Source of the DNA: Longirhabdus pacifica
GTDB lineage: Bacteria > Bacillota > Bacilli > Paenibacillales > DSM-105158
Length of the DNA: 64,000 nt
Reading direction: 5' to 3'
Assembly (NCBI RefSeq): GCF_004115085.1
Contig: NZ_QXJP01000005.1
Span: 158,127 to 222,126 of the forward strand
The notes below the pieces were generated by a model that was given only the letters and a program-made list of their open reading frames with translations, was not told the DNA's origin and ran no database searches. Both the position numbers and the translations under genes were made by a program. Positions 53,495-62,458 of the stretch are shown here, piece after piece (within the stretch, counting starts at the first letter, position 1; every line of letters begins with the position of its first letter).

Positions 53495-55258
53495 ATGAAA
53501 AAGTCAATGTTAATGTTGTTATCTTTACTACTAGTATTTTCTCTATTTTTAGCTGCATGTGGTAGTGAAAATGACAACGAAAGTGGAAATGACAGTAATG
53601 AAACAGAAGAACCAGCAACAGACGAGAATAATGGTGAAGATGCTGCAGAAGGAGAAATTCCAGAACCACAAGAAGGTGGCACAATAACAGTTGGTGCAGG
53701 AGCAGAATTCAATGGTATCTTAGATATAAACTTTTACTCTAATGCATCTGATGCTGAAATATTAAACTTTACTACGGACAACTTAATTTCGTTTAATGAG
53801 CAAATGCAACCGCAACCTAACATTGCGACTTGGGAAGAAAAAGACGATACTACACTTGCATTTACTTTCAAAGAAGGTGTGAAGTGGCATAATGGTGATG
53901 AGTTAACGGTTAATGATTGGGTTTTTGCACTTGAAACGTTAGCAAACAAAGAATACCCTGGTGATCGTTGGGTAAATGTTGCAAACATCAAAGGTGCTGA
54001 GGCTTTTCGTGAAGGAAATGCAGATTCCATCGAAGGTATAAATGTGATTGATGATTATAACATTGAAATTACATTTGAAAAACCAGAAGTAAACAATTTA
54101 ATTAACTTATGGACATATCCATTGCATAAAGCAAGTTTTGAAAACATTCCTGTTGCTGATATGTTGGATTCTGAATTGGTAAGAACAGCACCAATTAGTA
54201 CTGGTCCATTTAAAGTGAAAAATGTTGTTCAAGGTGAGTTTGTAGAATTAGAGCGTTTCGATGACTATTGGCAAGGTAAGCCGTATTTAGATGGCGTCAA
54301 CATTAAAGTCTTTGATGATTCTCTTGTAACAGGTGCATTAGAATCAGGTGAAATTGATTTTGTAAATGCTCATCCTTCCAAAATGGAAGAAATTAAAGGT
54401 ATGAACAGCGTTAAGCTAGAAATTTTACCTGGATTATCTTACTCTTACATTGGATTTAAATTGGGTAAATGGGATGCAGAAAATACTTTGAATGTTACAG
54501 ACGAAACAAATAAATATGGTGATGTTCGTTTACGTCAAGCAATGAGTTACGCAATTAATAGACAATTAATTATAGACGAATTTTTTAGTGGATTAGGACT
54601 TCCGATTTATACACCATCATCTTCTTCTCACTGGATTACAGCAGATAATGCTGACTTGATTGAATATGATTATAATCCTGAAAAGGCGATGGAATTATTA
54701 GATGAAGCTGGTTTCATCGATGTTGATGGAGATGGCTTTAGAGAAGATCCAGAAGGAAACGTATTTACGATTAAATTCGGACATTATAGTGGAAGAGAAC
54801 AGTTTGAATTAAGATCACAACTTATGATGCAATATTGGCAAGAAGTTGGATTGAACGCTGAGTATGCAACAGGACAATTAGTTGACGCTAACTTATATTA
54901 TGATATGTTAGAAAATGACGATCCTGAAATTGAAGTGTACTTTGGTGGTTGGGTAACTGGTGTAGATCCTGATCCATATCCAACATGGGGTTCTGGTGCA
55001 CTTTGGAATATGACACGTTGGGTAGACGATAAGCATGAGCAACTTTTACTTGACGCAAAAGATTTTAATGTCGTTGGTTCAGATCAAGATGCACGTAAGG
55101 AATTATACGTGGAATGGCAACAATTGTTTAACGAACAGCTACCAGCAATACCACTATTCGAATACCAAGAGTTATTTGCGATCAATCAAAATTTATTCGG
55201 AGTTTACTTGGATGTAGTTGGTCCTGATAAAGAGCATGAATGGTATATTGCTCAATAA
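53495..55258 (+). CDS. oppA: Oligopeptide-binding lipoprotein OppA
   Basis: A 587-residue extracellular solute-binding protein. The lipoprotein signal ends in LAAC (Cys22), followed by a very acidic Asn/Glu/Asp-rich linker (~25-60), then an SBP_bac_5 domain (WHNGDELTVNDWVFALETL; NPEKAMELLDEAGFIDVDGDG). It captures peptides and passes them to OppBC. The ATG at 53495 follows a GGGGG site; the frame from 53477 lacks one. It follows the seven-hairpin array, which may set its expression apart from oppDF. Confidence 0.95.
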   Translation: MKKSMLMLLSLLLVFSLFLAACGSENDNESGNDSNETEEPATDENNGEDAAEGEIPEPQEGGTITVGAGAEFNGILDINFYSNASDAEILNFTTDNLISFNEQMQPQPNIATWEEKDDTTLAFTFKEGVKWHNGDELTVNDWVFALETLANKEYPGDRWVNVANIKGAEAFREGNADSIEGINVIDDYNIEITFEKPEVNNLINLWTYPLHKASFENIPVADMLDSELVRTAPISTGPFKVKNVVQGEFVELERFDDYWQGKPYLDGVNIKVFDDSLVTGALESGEIDFVNAHPSKMEEIKGMNSVKLEILPGLSYSYIGFKLGKWDAENTLNVTDETNKYGDVRLRQAMSYAINRQLIIDEFFSGLGLPIYTPSSSSHWITADNADLIEYDYNPEKAMELLDEAGFIDVDGDGFREDPEGNVFTIKFGHYSGREQFELRSQLMMQYWQEVGLNAEYATGQLVDANLYYDMLENDDPEIEVYFGGWVTGVDPDPYPTWGSGALWNMTRWVDDKHEQLLLDAKDFNVVGSDQDARKELYVEWQQLFNEQLPAIPLFEYQELFAINQNLFGVYLDVVGPDKEHEWYIAQ

Positions 55259-55293
55259 CTAGTTGAGATTTCGAAAGATAAGGAGATATCTTA

Positions 55294-56259
55294 ATGTTAA
55301 AATACATTATTCGAAGACTGCTCATTATGATACCAATGTTGCTCCTTGTCTCCATCGTTGTTTTTACCCTGGCACAGCTTATGCCAGGGGACCCTTTCGG
55401 GGGAGAAATTGATCCGACAAAATTAAAACCGGAACAAATTGAGGAGAAGCGAGAGCAGTTAGGTTACAACGATCCCATATTAGTACAATACGGGAGATGG
55501 TTGTCTAATTTCGTTCAAGGAGACTTTGGAAAGTCTATTAGTTATAAAACGGATGTTTCTGTTTTGATTAAACAACGACTTGACAACACGATATTTTTAA
55601 CAATTCTTGCACTAATTATAACGTACGCTATTTCTTTTATTATGGGGCTATACTCAGGTAAAAAGCCTTATACAATTGGTGATTATGCTATCAATGGTTT
55701 TAACTATCTTGCCCTTGCTATTCCAAGTTATGTACTAGCTATTGCCTTCATTTATATATTTGCATTTAATTTACAATGGTTTCCTTCTAGTGGATCTGTA
55801 GGAATGGGCGTAGAAGAAGGTACGTGGGAATACTGGATGAGTAGATTAAATCACACATTATTGCCTGCCATTGTGTTAGGAGCATTCAGTGCCGCTTCTT
55901 ACACACAATTTTTAAGAAATGATATTATTGATAACAGTCGTAAAGATTATGTAAGAACAGCAAGAGCCAAAGGGACTTCAGAATCCAATATATATAATAA
56001 GCATATTCTAAGGAATTCTTTAATTCCTATCGTAACATTGTTTGGATTTGATTTAGCTTTTATGATAAATGGAGCAGTTATCACAGAAACCATTTTCACA
56101 TATCCGGGTATTGGGAAATTGTTTTTAGATTCTGTAGGCAAACAAGACTACCCATTAATTATGACATTAACGATGATGTTTGCAGTAATTGTAATCATTG
56201 GAAATATGCTAGCAGATATTTTATACTCTCTTGTTGATCCGAGAGTTAAGGTGGAGTAA
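55294..56259 (+). CDS. oppB: Oligopeptide ABC transporter permease OppB
   Basis: A 321-residue permease with six helices. The N-terminal MLKYIIRRLLIMIPMLLLVSIVVF is typical of OppB/DppB, as is LMPGDPFGGEI. The EAA loop YVRTARAKGTSESNIYNKHILRN (in part) contacts the ATPases, and FTYPGIGKLFLDSV ends the family block. It lies 35 bp after oppA with an AAGGAGA site and is followed by oppC. Confidence 0.95.
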   Translation: MLKYIIRRLLIMIPMLLLVSIVVFTLAQLMPGDPFGGEIDPTKLKPEQIEEKREQLGYNDPILVQYGRWLSNFVQGDFGKSISYKTDVSVLIKQRLDNTIFLTILALIITYAISFIMGLYSGKKPYTIGDYAINGFNYLALAIPSYVLAIAFIYIFAFNLQWFPSSGSVGMGVEEGTWEYWMSRLNHTLLPAIVLGAFSAASYTQFLRNDIIDNSRKDYVRTARAKGTSESNIYNKHILRNSLIPIVTLFGFDLAFMINGAVITETIFTYPGIGKLFLDSVGKQDYPLIMTLTMMFAVIVIIGNMLADILYSLVDPRVKVE

Positions 56260-56271
56260 GGAGGATTGTCA

Positions 56272-57186
56272 TTGAAAACAGAAACTAGTTCTCAAATAGA
56301 TATTAACATGAAAAATAAAACTTCTCATTCCCCTTGGGCTATAGCTCGTCGCAAATTTATGAAAAATAAAGTAGCGATGATAAGTTTTGTTATTCTAATG
56401 ATTATAATTACTTTGGCTTTATTAGCACCTATTATTGCAACGAGCGATATTACGAAAATAAATGTATTAGAAGCAAGTCAGCCTCCTTCAGCTGATCATT
56501 GGTTAGGTACGGATAAAGGCGGAAGAGATGTATTTACGCTCGTTCTACACGGTGGCCGTACTTCATTAATGGTAGGATTTATGTGTACTGTTTTCATTAT
56601 GTTAATAGGTACAACATTAGGTCTCTTAGCAGGTTTTTATGGGGGATGGTTGGATACCTTTATTATGAGAATTGTGGATTTTGTTCTCATCTTACCATTC
56701 TACGTTTTTGTTATCGCATTAAATGGTATTTTAGTTAAAAATAGTGTCGTTGGTGGCGTTTGGTTATTAATCATTGTTATTAGTGCCCTTAGTTGGGGCG
56801 GTGCTACACGTATGGTGAGAAGTAAAGTGTTAGCAGAGAAAGAAAATGAATATATTATGGCAGCAAAATCAATTGGAAATAGTTCTTTTAAAATCATGTT
56901 TAAGCATTTGTTGCCGAATGTTATTTCCATCGTCATTGTTCAAGCAACGTTATTGTTTGCTGGTATGATTGTAGCTGAAGCAGGTCTTACATTCTTAGGA
57001 TTTGGTGTTCCTCAATCAGAGCCAAGTTGGGGAAATATGCTTTCTTCAGCAAGGCAATCTGACATATTACAAAATAAAGTATGGATGTGGATACCTCCTG
57101 CTGTATTGATCAGTGTAACGATACTTTGCATTAACTTTATCGGTGAAGGGTTAAAGGATGCATTCAATCCTAAATCCAGTAAATAA
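56272..57186 (+). CDS. oppC: Oligopeptide ABC transporter permease OppC
   Basis: A 304-residue permease partner of OppB. It shows AIARRKFMKNKVAMISF, the WLGTDKGGRDVFTLVLHGGRTSL block (in part) typical of OppC/DppC, and the EAA loop YIMAAKSIGNSSFKIMFKHLLPN (in part). The TTG at 56272 follows AAGGAGG with good spacing; a TTG at 56266 is too close. It ends the operon, with a terminator directly after. Confidence 0.95.
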   Translation: MKTETSSQIDINMKNKTSHSPWAIARRKFMKNKVAMISFVILMIIITLALLAPIIATSDITKINVLEASQPPSADHWLGTDKGGRDVFTLVLHGGRTSLMVGFMCTVFIMLIGTTLGLLAGFYGGWLDTFIMRIVDFVLILPFYVFVIALNGILVKNSVVGGVWLLIIVISALSWGGATRMVRSKVLAEKENEYIMAAKSIGNSSFKIMFKHLLPNVISIVIVQATLLFAGMIVAEAGLTFLGFGVPQSEPSWGNMLSSARQSDILQNKVWMWIPPAVLISVTILCINFIGEGLKDAFNPKSSK

Positions 57187-57189
57187 GAA

Positions 57190-57224
57190 AAAAACTATCA
57201 CAGCTATAATGTGATAGTTTTTTT
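57190..57224 (+). terminator. Terminator of the opp locus
   Basis: Perfect stem AAACTATCACA/TGTGATAGTTT with a 7-nt loop, followed by Ts. Confidence 0.92.
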
Positions 57225-57334
57225 GTGTATAAATGACTACAATACTATACAGTATTGTTGTAAAATAAGTTTAATTACATCTCATGTCTGGTACTGCATT
57301 GATAATTGTCTAAGTTAGAAAGAAAGGTGGAAAA

Positions 57335-57910
57335 GTGATTGTGGAGATAAATCCTTATAATATGAATTTCACCTTTGATGAACAGTTAAGAGAATTACCT
57401 GAAAATGAAGAAGAGATGCACAAAGGGGTACAATTTCTAAAGCAACAACTACAGAATACAAACATAACAATAAAGCAAAAAGCGAAATACATGGGCAATA
57501 TCGGAGCTTACCTCAGAGTGTTGAGAAAGTACGAGGAAGGCAAGCAATATTTAACTGAAGCGATTCGTATTTTGAGGGAGTTAAACGATGATGTGTCCAT
57601 TTTTGTTAACAAACTTCGTTTAGCTCACATATATCAATGGGAACATGAATTTGATATAGCAAATAAGATGTTTGAGCAGTGTGTAAAATTAGCGCAGTCT
57701 GAACAGATATATGAGGCATACAAAGATTTTACATACCAGCATTATGGAAAATGCCTTTATGATCAATGTCGGTTTACAGTAGCATTAGTATACTTTGAGA
57801 AAGCCTTGTCCATTAGAGAGGATAAAGCAAATGAAAGTTTGCTTGCTTCTTCACAGAAGGCAGTGGATGTATGCAAAGAAAAAATCATAACAAGTAGGTC
57901 TTTGAATTGA
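57335..57910 (+). CDS. TPR-repeat protein
   Basis: A 191-residue helical protein with three to four TPR-like repeats (LQNTNITIKQKAKYMGNIGAYLRVLRKYEEGKQYLTEAIRIL in parts; YEAYKDFTYQHYGKCLYDQCRFTVALVYFEKALSIRED in parts). It is likely a protein-binding scaffold. It lacks any HTH or enzymatic domain. It starts with GTG at 57335 (or 57341) after AAAGGTGG. Flanked by terminators, it is probably monocistronic. Confidence 0.75.
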   Translation: MIVEINPYNMNFTFDEQLRELPENEEEMHKGVQFLKQQLQNTNITIKQKAKYMGNIGAYLRVLRKYEEGKQYLTEAIRILRELNDDVSIFVNKLRLAHIYQWEHEFDIANKMFEQCVKLAQSEQIYEAYKDFTYQHYGKCLYDQCRFTVALVYFEKALSIREDKANESLLASSQKAVDVCKEKIITSRSLN

Positions 57911-57977
57911 CATTGCTACGTGAAATTAACATTACTACATCATTGCTATAAGAATTACTACATAAACCACTACACAA

Positions 57978-58009
57978 AAAAGCATCTTCTATATTAGAAG
58001 ATGCTTTTG
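57978..58009. terminator. Bidirectional terminator
   Basis: Perfect stem AAAGCATCTTCT/AGAAGATGCTTT with a 5-nt loop between the convergent TPR and yugP genes. Confidence 0.88.
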
Positions 58010-58031
58010 CTTTAATACTTGTGTATCACTA

Positions 58032-58709
58032 TTACTCATTATTGTTTAAAAACATAAATACGAATTGCAACAATTGAACGACTGCAAACGCTGCTGCTGC
58101 AACGTAAGTTAAAGCTGCTGCATTCAATACTTTTGCTACGCCGCGTTCTTCATTATTTCCTATGAATCCTAATGAAACCATCTGCTCTCTAGCTCTATTG
58201 CTCGCATTAAACTCAACTGGTAACGTAACGAGTTGGAATAATACAGTCACTGCGAAAAATATAACACCGACAAGGACTAAGTTTAACGCATTCATGAATA
58301 TACCTGCAAGTAAAAGAAATGGAGCAATACCAGATGTAAAGTTTACTGCTGGGAACATACGATGACGAAGCACGAGCATTGGGTAGCTTACACTATCTTG
58401 AATAGCATGGCCAATTTCGTGGCATGCCACCGAGATGGCTGAAATAGATCTACCATTATATACAGGTTCTGATAAGCGAACGACTTTTTTGATAGGATCG
58501 TAATGATCAGTTAATGTTCCTCTTACTGGCTCAATTTGAACATCATATAGTCCATTTGTATCTAGCATTTTACGGGCAGCTTCGTAACCAGTCATACCAG
58601 AAGACGCCGCCACTTTTGTGAATTTATTAAAAGTTCCTTTTACTCTAAATTGAGCCCAAATGGTGACACCAAAAATGATAAAGCCTAACAAATATAAAAA
58701 ACCAAGCAT
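58032..58709 (-). CDS. YugP-type zinc metallopeptidase
   Basis: A 225-residue membrane metallopeptidase. The zinc motif HEIGH lies at 97-101 (VACHEIGHAIQ), with the conserved VEFNASNRAREQM further on giving the third ligand region. An N-terminal helix (~2-20) and three later helices hold it in the membrane. The family is Peptidase_Mx (DUF2268-like Zn-dependent, YugP). The substrate is unknown. ATGGAGGGAAG precedes the ATG. Confidence 0.88.
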   Translation of the reverse strand: MLGFLYLLGFIIFGVTIWAQFRVKGTFNKFTKVAASSGMTGYEAARKMLDTNGLYDVQIEPVRGTLTDHYDPIKKVVRLSEPVYNGRSISAISVACHEIGHAIQDSVSYPMLVLRHRMFPAVNFTSGIAPFLLLAGIFMNALNLVLVGVIFFAVTVLFQLVTLPVEFNASNRAREQMVSLGFIGNNEERGVAKVLNAAALTYVAAAAFAVVQLLQFVFMFLNNNE

Positions 58710-58845
58710 GTTGTCTTCCCTCCATCAAATAATTTAGATCTTTACTGCTATTTTACCACATTTGTTGCCTACACGCTAAGTGAAAACTTTGCTTTTTAGC
58801 TGTATCAGAGCCCTTTCACAAAAGAAAGCAATGTCATGTACCTTT

Positions 58846-59283
58846 TTACATCATTGGCCCTCTTTCCAGCAAAAGCATAATGGCTTCAATGCATGCAGCA
58901 CTCCTAGAAGTTAATACCTTATATACGTTCTTCGCTTGTGAAGGTTTCAAGTTTTCTACGAAAGGTTTTATTTCTTTTAATTCTTTTTCGAGTTGTCGCA
59001 TGTGTTGCTCCAGCTTAACGATTTTGTCACCAATTTCGCTATTACACTGAATATTATCCCATTGGTCTAAGAATGTTTTAATATCTTCAAGACTATATTT
59101 CTCTTTTTTTAACCATTCAATACGTTGAAATCGTGGGATGGAATCGCGATGATATAAGCGATAGTTAGACTCTGATCTTTTAATGGGATGCAGCAATCCT
59201 TGTGAGGTGTAATAATCTATGGTGCGTGTTGTGCTATTCACTTCTTTAGCTAATTGTCCAATTCTTAGTAAGTCTTTGCTCAT
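58846..59283 (-). CDS. MerR-family transcriptional regulator
   Basis: A 145-residue MerR regulator with a typical N-terminal winged helix (LRIGQLAKEVNSTTRTIDYYTSQGLL.. and NYRLYHRDSIPRFQRIEWL) and a coiled coil (~75-115). The C-terminal part has one Cys (SRSAACIEA) and lacks the metal-binding pattern of classic MerR. It is divergent from amtB; the shared 420-bp region carries two GlnR/TnrA boxes. GlnR and TnrA are themselves MerR-type, but this protein does not closely resemble them. Effector unknown. Confidence 0.85.
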   Translation of the reverse strand: MSKDLLRIGQLAKEVNSTTRTIDYYTSQGLLHPIKRSESNYRLYHRDSIPRFQRIEWLKKEKYSLEDIKTFLDQWDNIQCNSEIGDKIVKLEQHMRQLEKELKEIKPFVENLKPSQAKNVYKVLTSRSAACIEAIMLLLERGPMM

Positions 59284-59519
59284 GTATATTCACCCCATGT
59301 CTTACTTATTACTTACTCATGTCCTACATCCATTCATCATATGTTGAATGTAAGAATTTAACTATTTTAATGGCCGCATTGCAAAAAAGTGCATAGACCA
59401 ACTACAAAAACAGTAACGTAATACATTATATATTACTGAATGAGATGAATGCAGTAAAGGGTGGTAAGAGAAAAATTTGTGAATCTAGTAAAAAGGAAAA
59501 TAAAGTAAATGAAATGTTG

Positions 59520-59536
59520 TGTTATTTAATATTACA
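59520..59536. promoter_or_regulatory. GlnR/TnrA box, distal
   Basis: TGTTATTTAATATTACA fits TGTNA-N7-TNACA exactly. It lies 170 bp upstream of the amtB start in the amtB/MerR intergenic region. GlnR and TnrA control nitrogen genes through such sites in Bacillales. Confidence 0.7.
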
Positions 59537-59670
59537 CAAGTAAATAAAACATAACTATAAGAAACAAAATTGAAAATCGATAATATTGAAGATAAAAAAC
59601 GAAAATTTACAATTTAATACTTGAAAACATACGGGTATCCACCTATAATGACAATAACAATATCACGTTA

Positions 59671-59687
59671 TGTAACTAAAGTTAACA
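59671..59687. promoter_or_regulatory. GlnR/TnrA box, proximal
   Basis: TGTAACTAAAGTTAACA fits TGTNA-N7-TNACA exactly. It lies just upstream of the amtB ribosome binding site (GGGGGAG, 59692), in a position suited to repression of transcription. Confidence 0.75.
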
Positions 59688-59705
59688 TATTGGGGGAGAT
59701 CTTAA

Positions 59706-60962
59706 ATGGAAATGCAATTAAATGCAATTTGGATGACGTTGGCAGCTATTTTAGTTATTTTTATGCAAGGTGGATTTATATTATTGGAATCAGGTTCAAC
59801 TAGAATGAAAAATGCAGGGCATGTTGCAGGAAAGACTATTTTTACTTTTGGCATCTGTACTTTAGTATTTTGGGCCGTCGGTTGGGGGTTAATATATGGT
59901 GGTAGTGGAAATGCGTTTATAGGTTGGGGAGACTTTTTTATTGATCCATATGGTCAATTTGATGGTGCAACGCCACTAGGAACATCCTTTTTATTTCAGC
60001 TCGCATTTGCCGGGATCTCACTGACGATCGCATGGGGCGGATTCGCAGAACGTGGTAAGCTTGCGGCTTATCTTATCTTTTCTGTCTTGTTCACAGCGCT
60101 TGTATATCCAATTATCGCGCATTGGATTTGGGGTGGCGGATGGTTATCTGAACATGGGAAGCAAGATTTTGCAGGTTCAACCGTCGTTCATTTAACTGGA
60201 GCAATGGCAGCACTAGCAGCGACGATTTTATTAAAACCTCGTATTGGTAAATTTAATAAAGATGGTTCAGCTAATGAAATACATGGTCACAATCAGGTGT
60301 TTACGGCATTAGGTGTGCTTATTCTTTGGGTAGGTTGGTTTGGTTTCAACGCAGGGAGTACATTAGAAGTAGGAGATGGCTTTTTCGGATATGTTGCTTT
60401 CAATACGCAACTAGCAGCAGGAGCTGGTGCGATAGCCGCGTTACTGATTGCGTGGGCTGTTTCTGGTAAAGCGGATGTACCAACGATGTTAAATGGTGCG
60501 CTTGCAGGCTTAGTAGCCATTACTGCTTCATGTGCTTTCGTTACACCTTGGGCATCGGTTGTTATCGGTATAATAGCAGGAATTATTGTTGTCTATAGTA
60601 TGAAGATGTTTGAAAAACTAAAAATAGATGATCCAATCTACGCGTTATCTGTACACGGTGTAGCTGGAGTTTGGGGAACGATATCTACTGGTTTCTTTGC
60701 TACAGATACGTTAGCTAGTGTAGGAAAAAAAGGATTGTTTTATGGCGGTGGCTTTGAACAGTTAGGTGTACAGATAATGGGTGTCGTAACAAGTGGACTA
60801 TTTGCGTTCGTTGTTTCTTTTGCTATCTTATATGTGATGAAGAAGACGATAGGTTTAAGAGTAACAGAAGAACAAGAAATTATAGGATTAGATTTAAGTG
60901 AACATGGATCTTATGGTTATCCAGAACAAATGAAAAATAGCGGTGGTTCTCAATCTGTTTAA
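59706..60962 (+). CDS. amtB: Ammonium transporter
   Basis: A 418-residue Amt with 11 membrane helices: LAAILVIFMQGGFILLESGSTRMKNAGHV (in part), IAHWIWGGGWLS, GSTVVHLTGAMAALAAT and GWFGFNAGSTLE, with the twin-His pore in VHLTG and SVHGVAGVWGT. It takes up ammonium under nitrogen limitation. No glnK/nrgB lies downstream; after a terminator come the DUF294 and exonuclease genes. Two GlnR/TnrA boxes upstream support nitrogen control. GGGGGAG precedes the ATG. Confidence 0.96.
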   Translation: MEMQLNAIWMTLAAILVIFMQGGFILLESGSTRMKNAGHVAGKTIFTFGICTLVFWAVGWGLIYGGSGNAFIGWGDFFIDPYGQFDGATPLGTSFLFQLAFAGISLTIAWGGFAERGKLAAYLIFSVLFTALVYPIIAHWIWGGGWLSEHGKQDFAGSTVVHLTGAMAALAATILLKPRIGKFNKDGSANEIHGHNQVFTALGVLILWVGWFGFNAGSTLEVGDGFFGYVAFNTQLAAGAGAIAALLIAWAVSGKADVPTMLNGALAGLVAITASCAFVTPWASVVIGIIAGIIVVYSMKMFEKLKIDDPIYALSVHGVAGVWGTISTGFFATDTLASVGKKGLFYGGGFEQLGVQIMGVVTSGLFAFVVSFAILYVMKKTIGLRVTEEQEIIGLDLSEHGSYGYPEQMKNSGGSQSV

Positions 60963-61017
60963 TGGTTTAAACTTTATCTTGTAAACAGAAATTATAGATG
61001 GGTTGATCTTATTGACA

Positions 61018-61051
61018 AACATCATTGGGTTCAATACCCAATGATGTTTTG
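61018..61051 (+). terminator. Terminator after amtB
   Basis: Perfect stem AACATCATTGGG/CCCAATGATGTT with a 7-nt loop, followed by TTGT. Confidence 0.85.
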
Positions 61052-61151
61052 TGCATCGTAATGTACAGGTAAATAACTTCACCATCAAATGCGTTGAACA
61101 GAAAAATATGAATATAAAATAATGAGCGATATTCAATATTTTTTAAATGAC

Positions 61152-61286
61152 AAGTTATATAAGATAAAGAAATAATGAAAACGAAGTTTACGCCTCAGTA
61201 GCCAGCTGTAAAGATTGATGTAGAGATTTCTTCATCTTATGCATAGCGGTAATAAGTTGGTTGAACTTGTTTCTTCAACTTAAATA
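61152..61286 (-). repeat. Structured interspersed repeat, copy 7 (reverse)
   Basis: Nearly complete. In reverse it has the left hairpin AAGTTGAAGAAAC/GTTCAACCAACTT, TTACCGCTATGCAT, arm AAGATGAAGAAAT, core TTTACAGC/GGCGTAAA around TGGCTACTGA (stem partly mismatched), then ATTTCTTTATCTT. It lies between amtB and the DUF294 gene. Confidence 0.85.
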
Positions 61287-61380
61287 AAAAAAATTATATC
61301 AAAATGAATATCATGGTACGGAAAAGCAAGGAGTTTAATACAATAAAATAATGAAGTTTTGGAGAGGGGGAAGTAATGTT

Positions 61381-62457
61381 TTGGGGTTGTTGTCAATTCG
61401 ATTATTCGGACAAAAAATAAACCAGGCGAACACAGTAGAAGAGCTAAAACTAATTCGAAAACAATTTCATGATGGCGTGGTTGATTTTTCTCAGTGTAAT
61501 ATACGAGAGTACGTCGGTTTCATTAATCAGATTCATGATGGAATCATATGCAAATCGATAGAGTTGACCATGGAAAAATTGGAATGTAACGGGATGGGGA
61601 AGCCGCCTTTGTCTTTTCAGTTTGTTTTATTTGGGAGTGGCGGCAGACAAGAGCAGACATTGTGGAGTGATCAAGATAACGGACTGATTTATCATAGCAA
61701 CAATGATAAAGAAGAAGAGTTACATCGAGATTATTTTGTACAATTGGGAAAAATGATAGAGCAAACATTAGAGTCCATCGGTTACCCTCCATGCGATGGA
61801 AAGGTTACATGCAGTAATGAAGCATGGTGTTTAAATGTACAGCAATGGGATCAGCAATTAAAGCACTGGATCGATAATCCTGACTGGGAGAATATACGTT
61901 ATTTACTTATTTGTGCTGATGTTAGAGTGATTTATCAACATGGGTCTATGCCAGAAGATATACATCAACCGTTTTGTTTCCGTTCGTATTTCGATTACGC
62001 TGTTTTAAAACATATGTTGAGAAATACGTTGAGACATAAAGTGATGGTCAATATTTTTGGTAGATTAATAACAGAACAATATGGAGTAGCGGCGGGAAGT
62101 ATCGATATAAAATATGGTATGTATATACCGATCGTAAATGGAATTCGATTATTAGCAATAAAGCACGGCATAGATGCTTGTTCCACATTAGAAAGAATAG
62201 AGCAATTGCAGCAAAACAACTGGATAACAGAAGAAGTAGCTACAAAGTGGAGTATTGCTTTTTGTGATGCTATGAAGTACAGAATGATGGCACATTATGA
62301 ACACAAACAAGGTTGTTTTACATCTAATGGGATGTTAAAAGCAGATCGTTTAACAAAAAAGCAAGTAGAAGAGTTAAAACAAAGTATAAAGACTGGAACC
62401 CAACTACAAAAGTATGTAAAAAAGGTAATCAGCTCTATGCCAGAGGGAGAGAGATGA
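61381..62457 (+). CDS. DUF294 nucleotidyltransferase-like protein (GlnD-type domain)
   Basis: A 358-residue protein. The nucleotidyltransferase motif FGSGGRQEQTLWSDQDNGLIY (in part; G-S near residue 85, DxD at ~97-99) matches the GlnD/DUF294 catalytic core. The C-terminal half is the DUF294_C helical region. The CBS and cNMP-binding domains found in many relatives are absent. It may transfer nucleotides to a protein or small molecule; the substrate is unknown. The TTG at 61381 follows GAGAGGGGG; ATG at 61351 has no well-placed site. The next gene starts one base after its stop. Confidence 0.8.
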   Translation: MGLLSIRLFGQKINQANTVEELKLIRKQFHDGVVDFSQCNIREYVGFINQIHDGIICKSIELTMEKLECNGMGKPPLSFQFVLFGSGGRQEQTLWSDQDNGLIYHSNNDKEEELHRDYFVQLGKMIEQTLESIGYPPCDGKVTCSNEAWCLNVQQWDQQLKHWIDNPDWENIRYLLICADVRVIYQHGSMPEDIHQPFCFRSYFDYAVLKHMLRNTLRHKVMVNIFGRLITEQYGVAAGSIDIKYGMYIPIVNGIRLLAIKHGIDACSTLERIEQLQQNNWITEEVATKWSIAFCDAMKYRMMAHYEHKQGCFTSNGMLKADRLTKKQVEELKQSIKTGTQLQKYVKKVISSMPEGER

Positions 62458-62458
62458 T

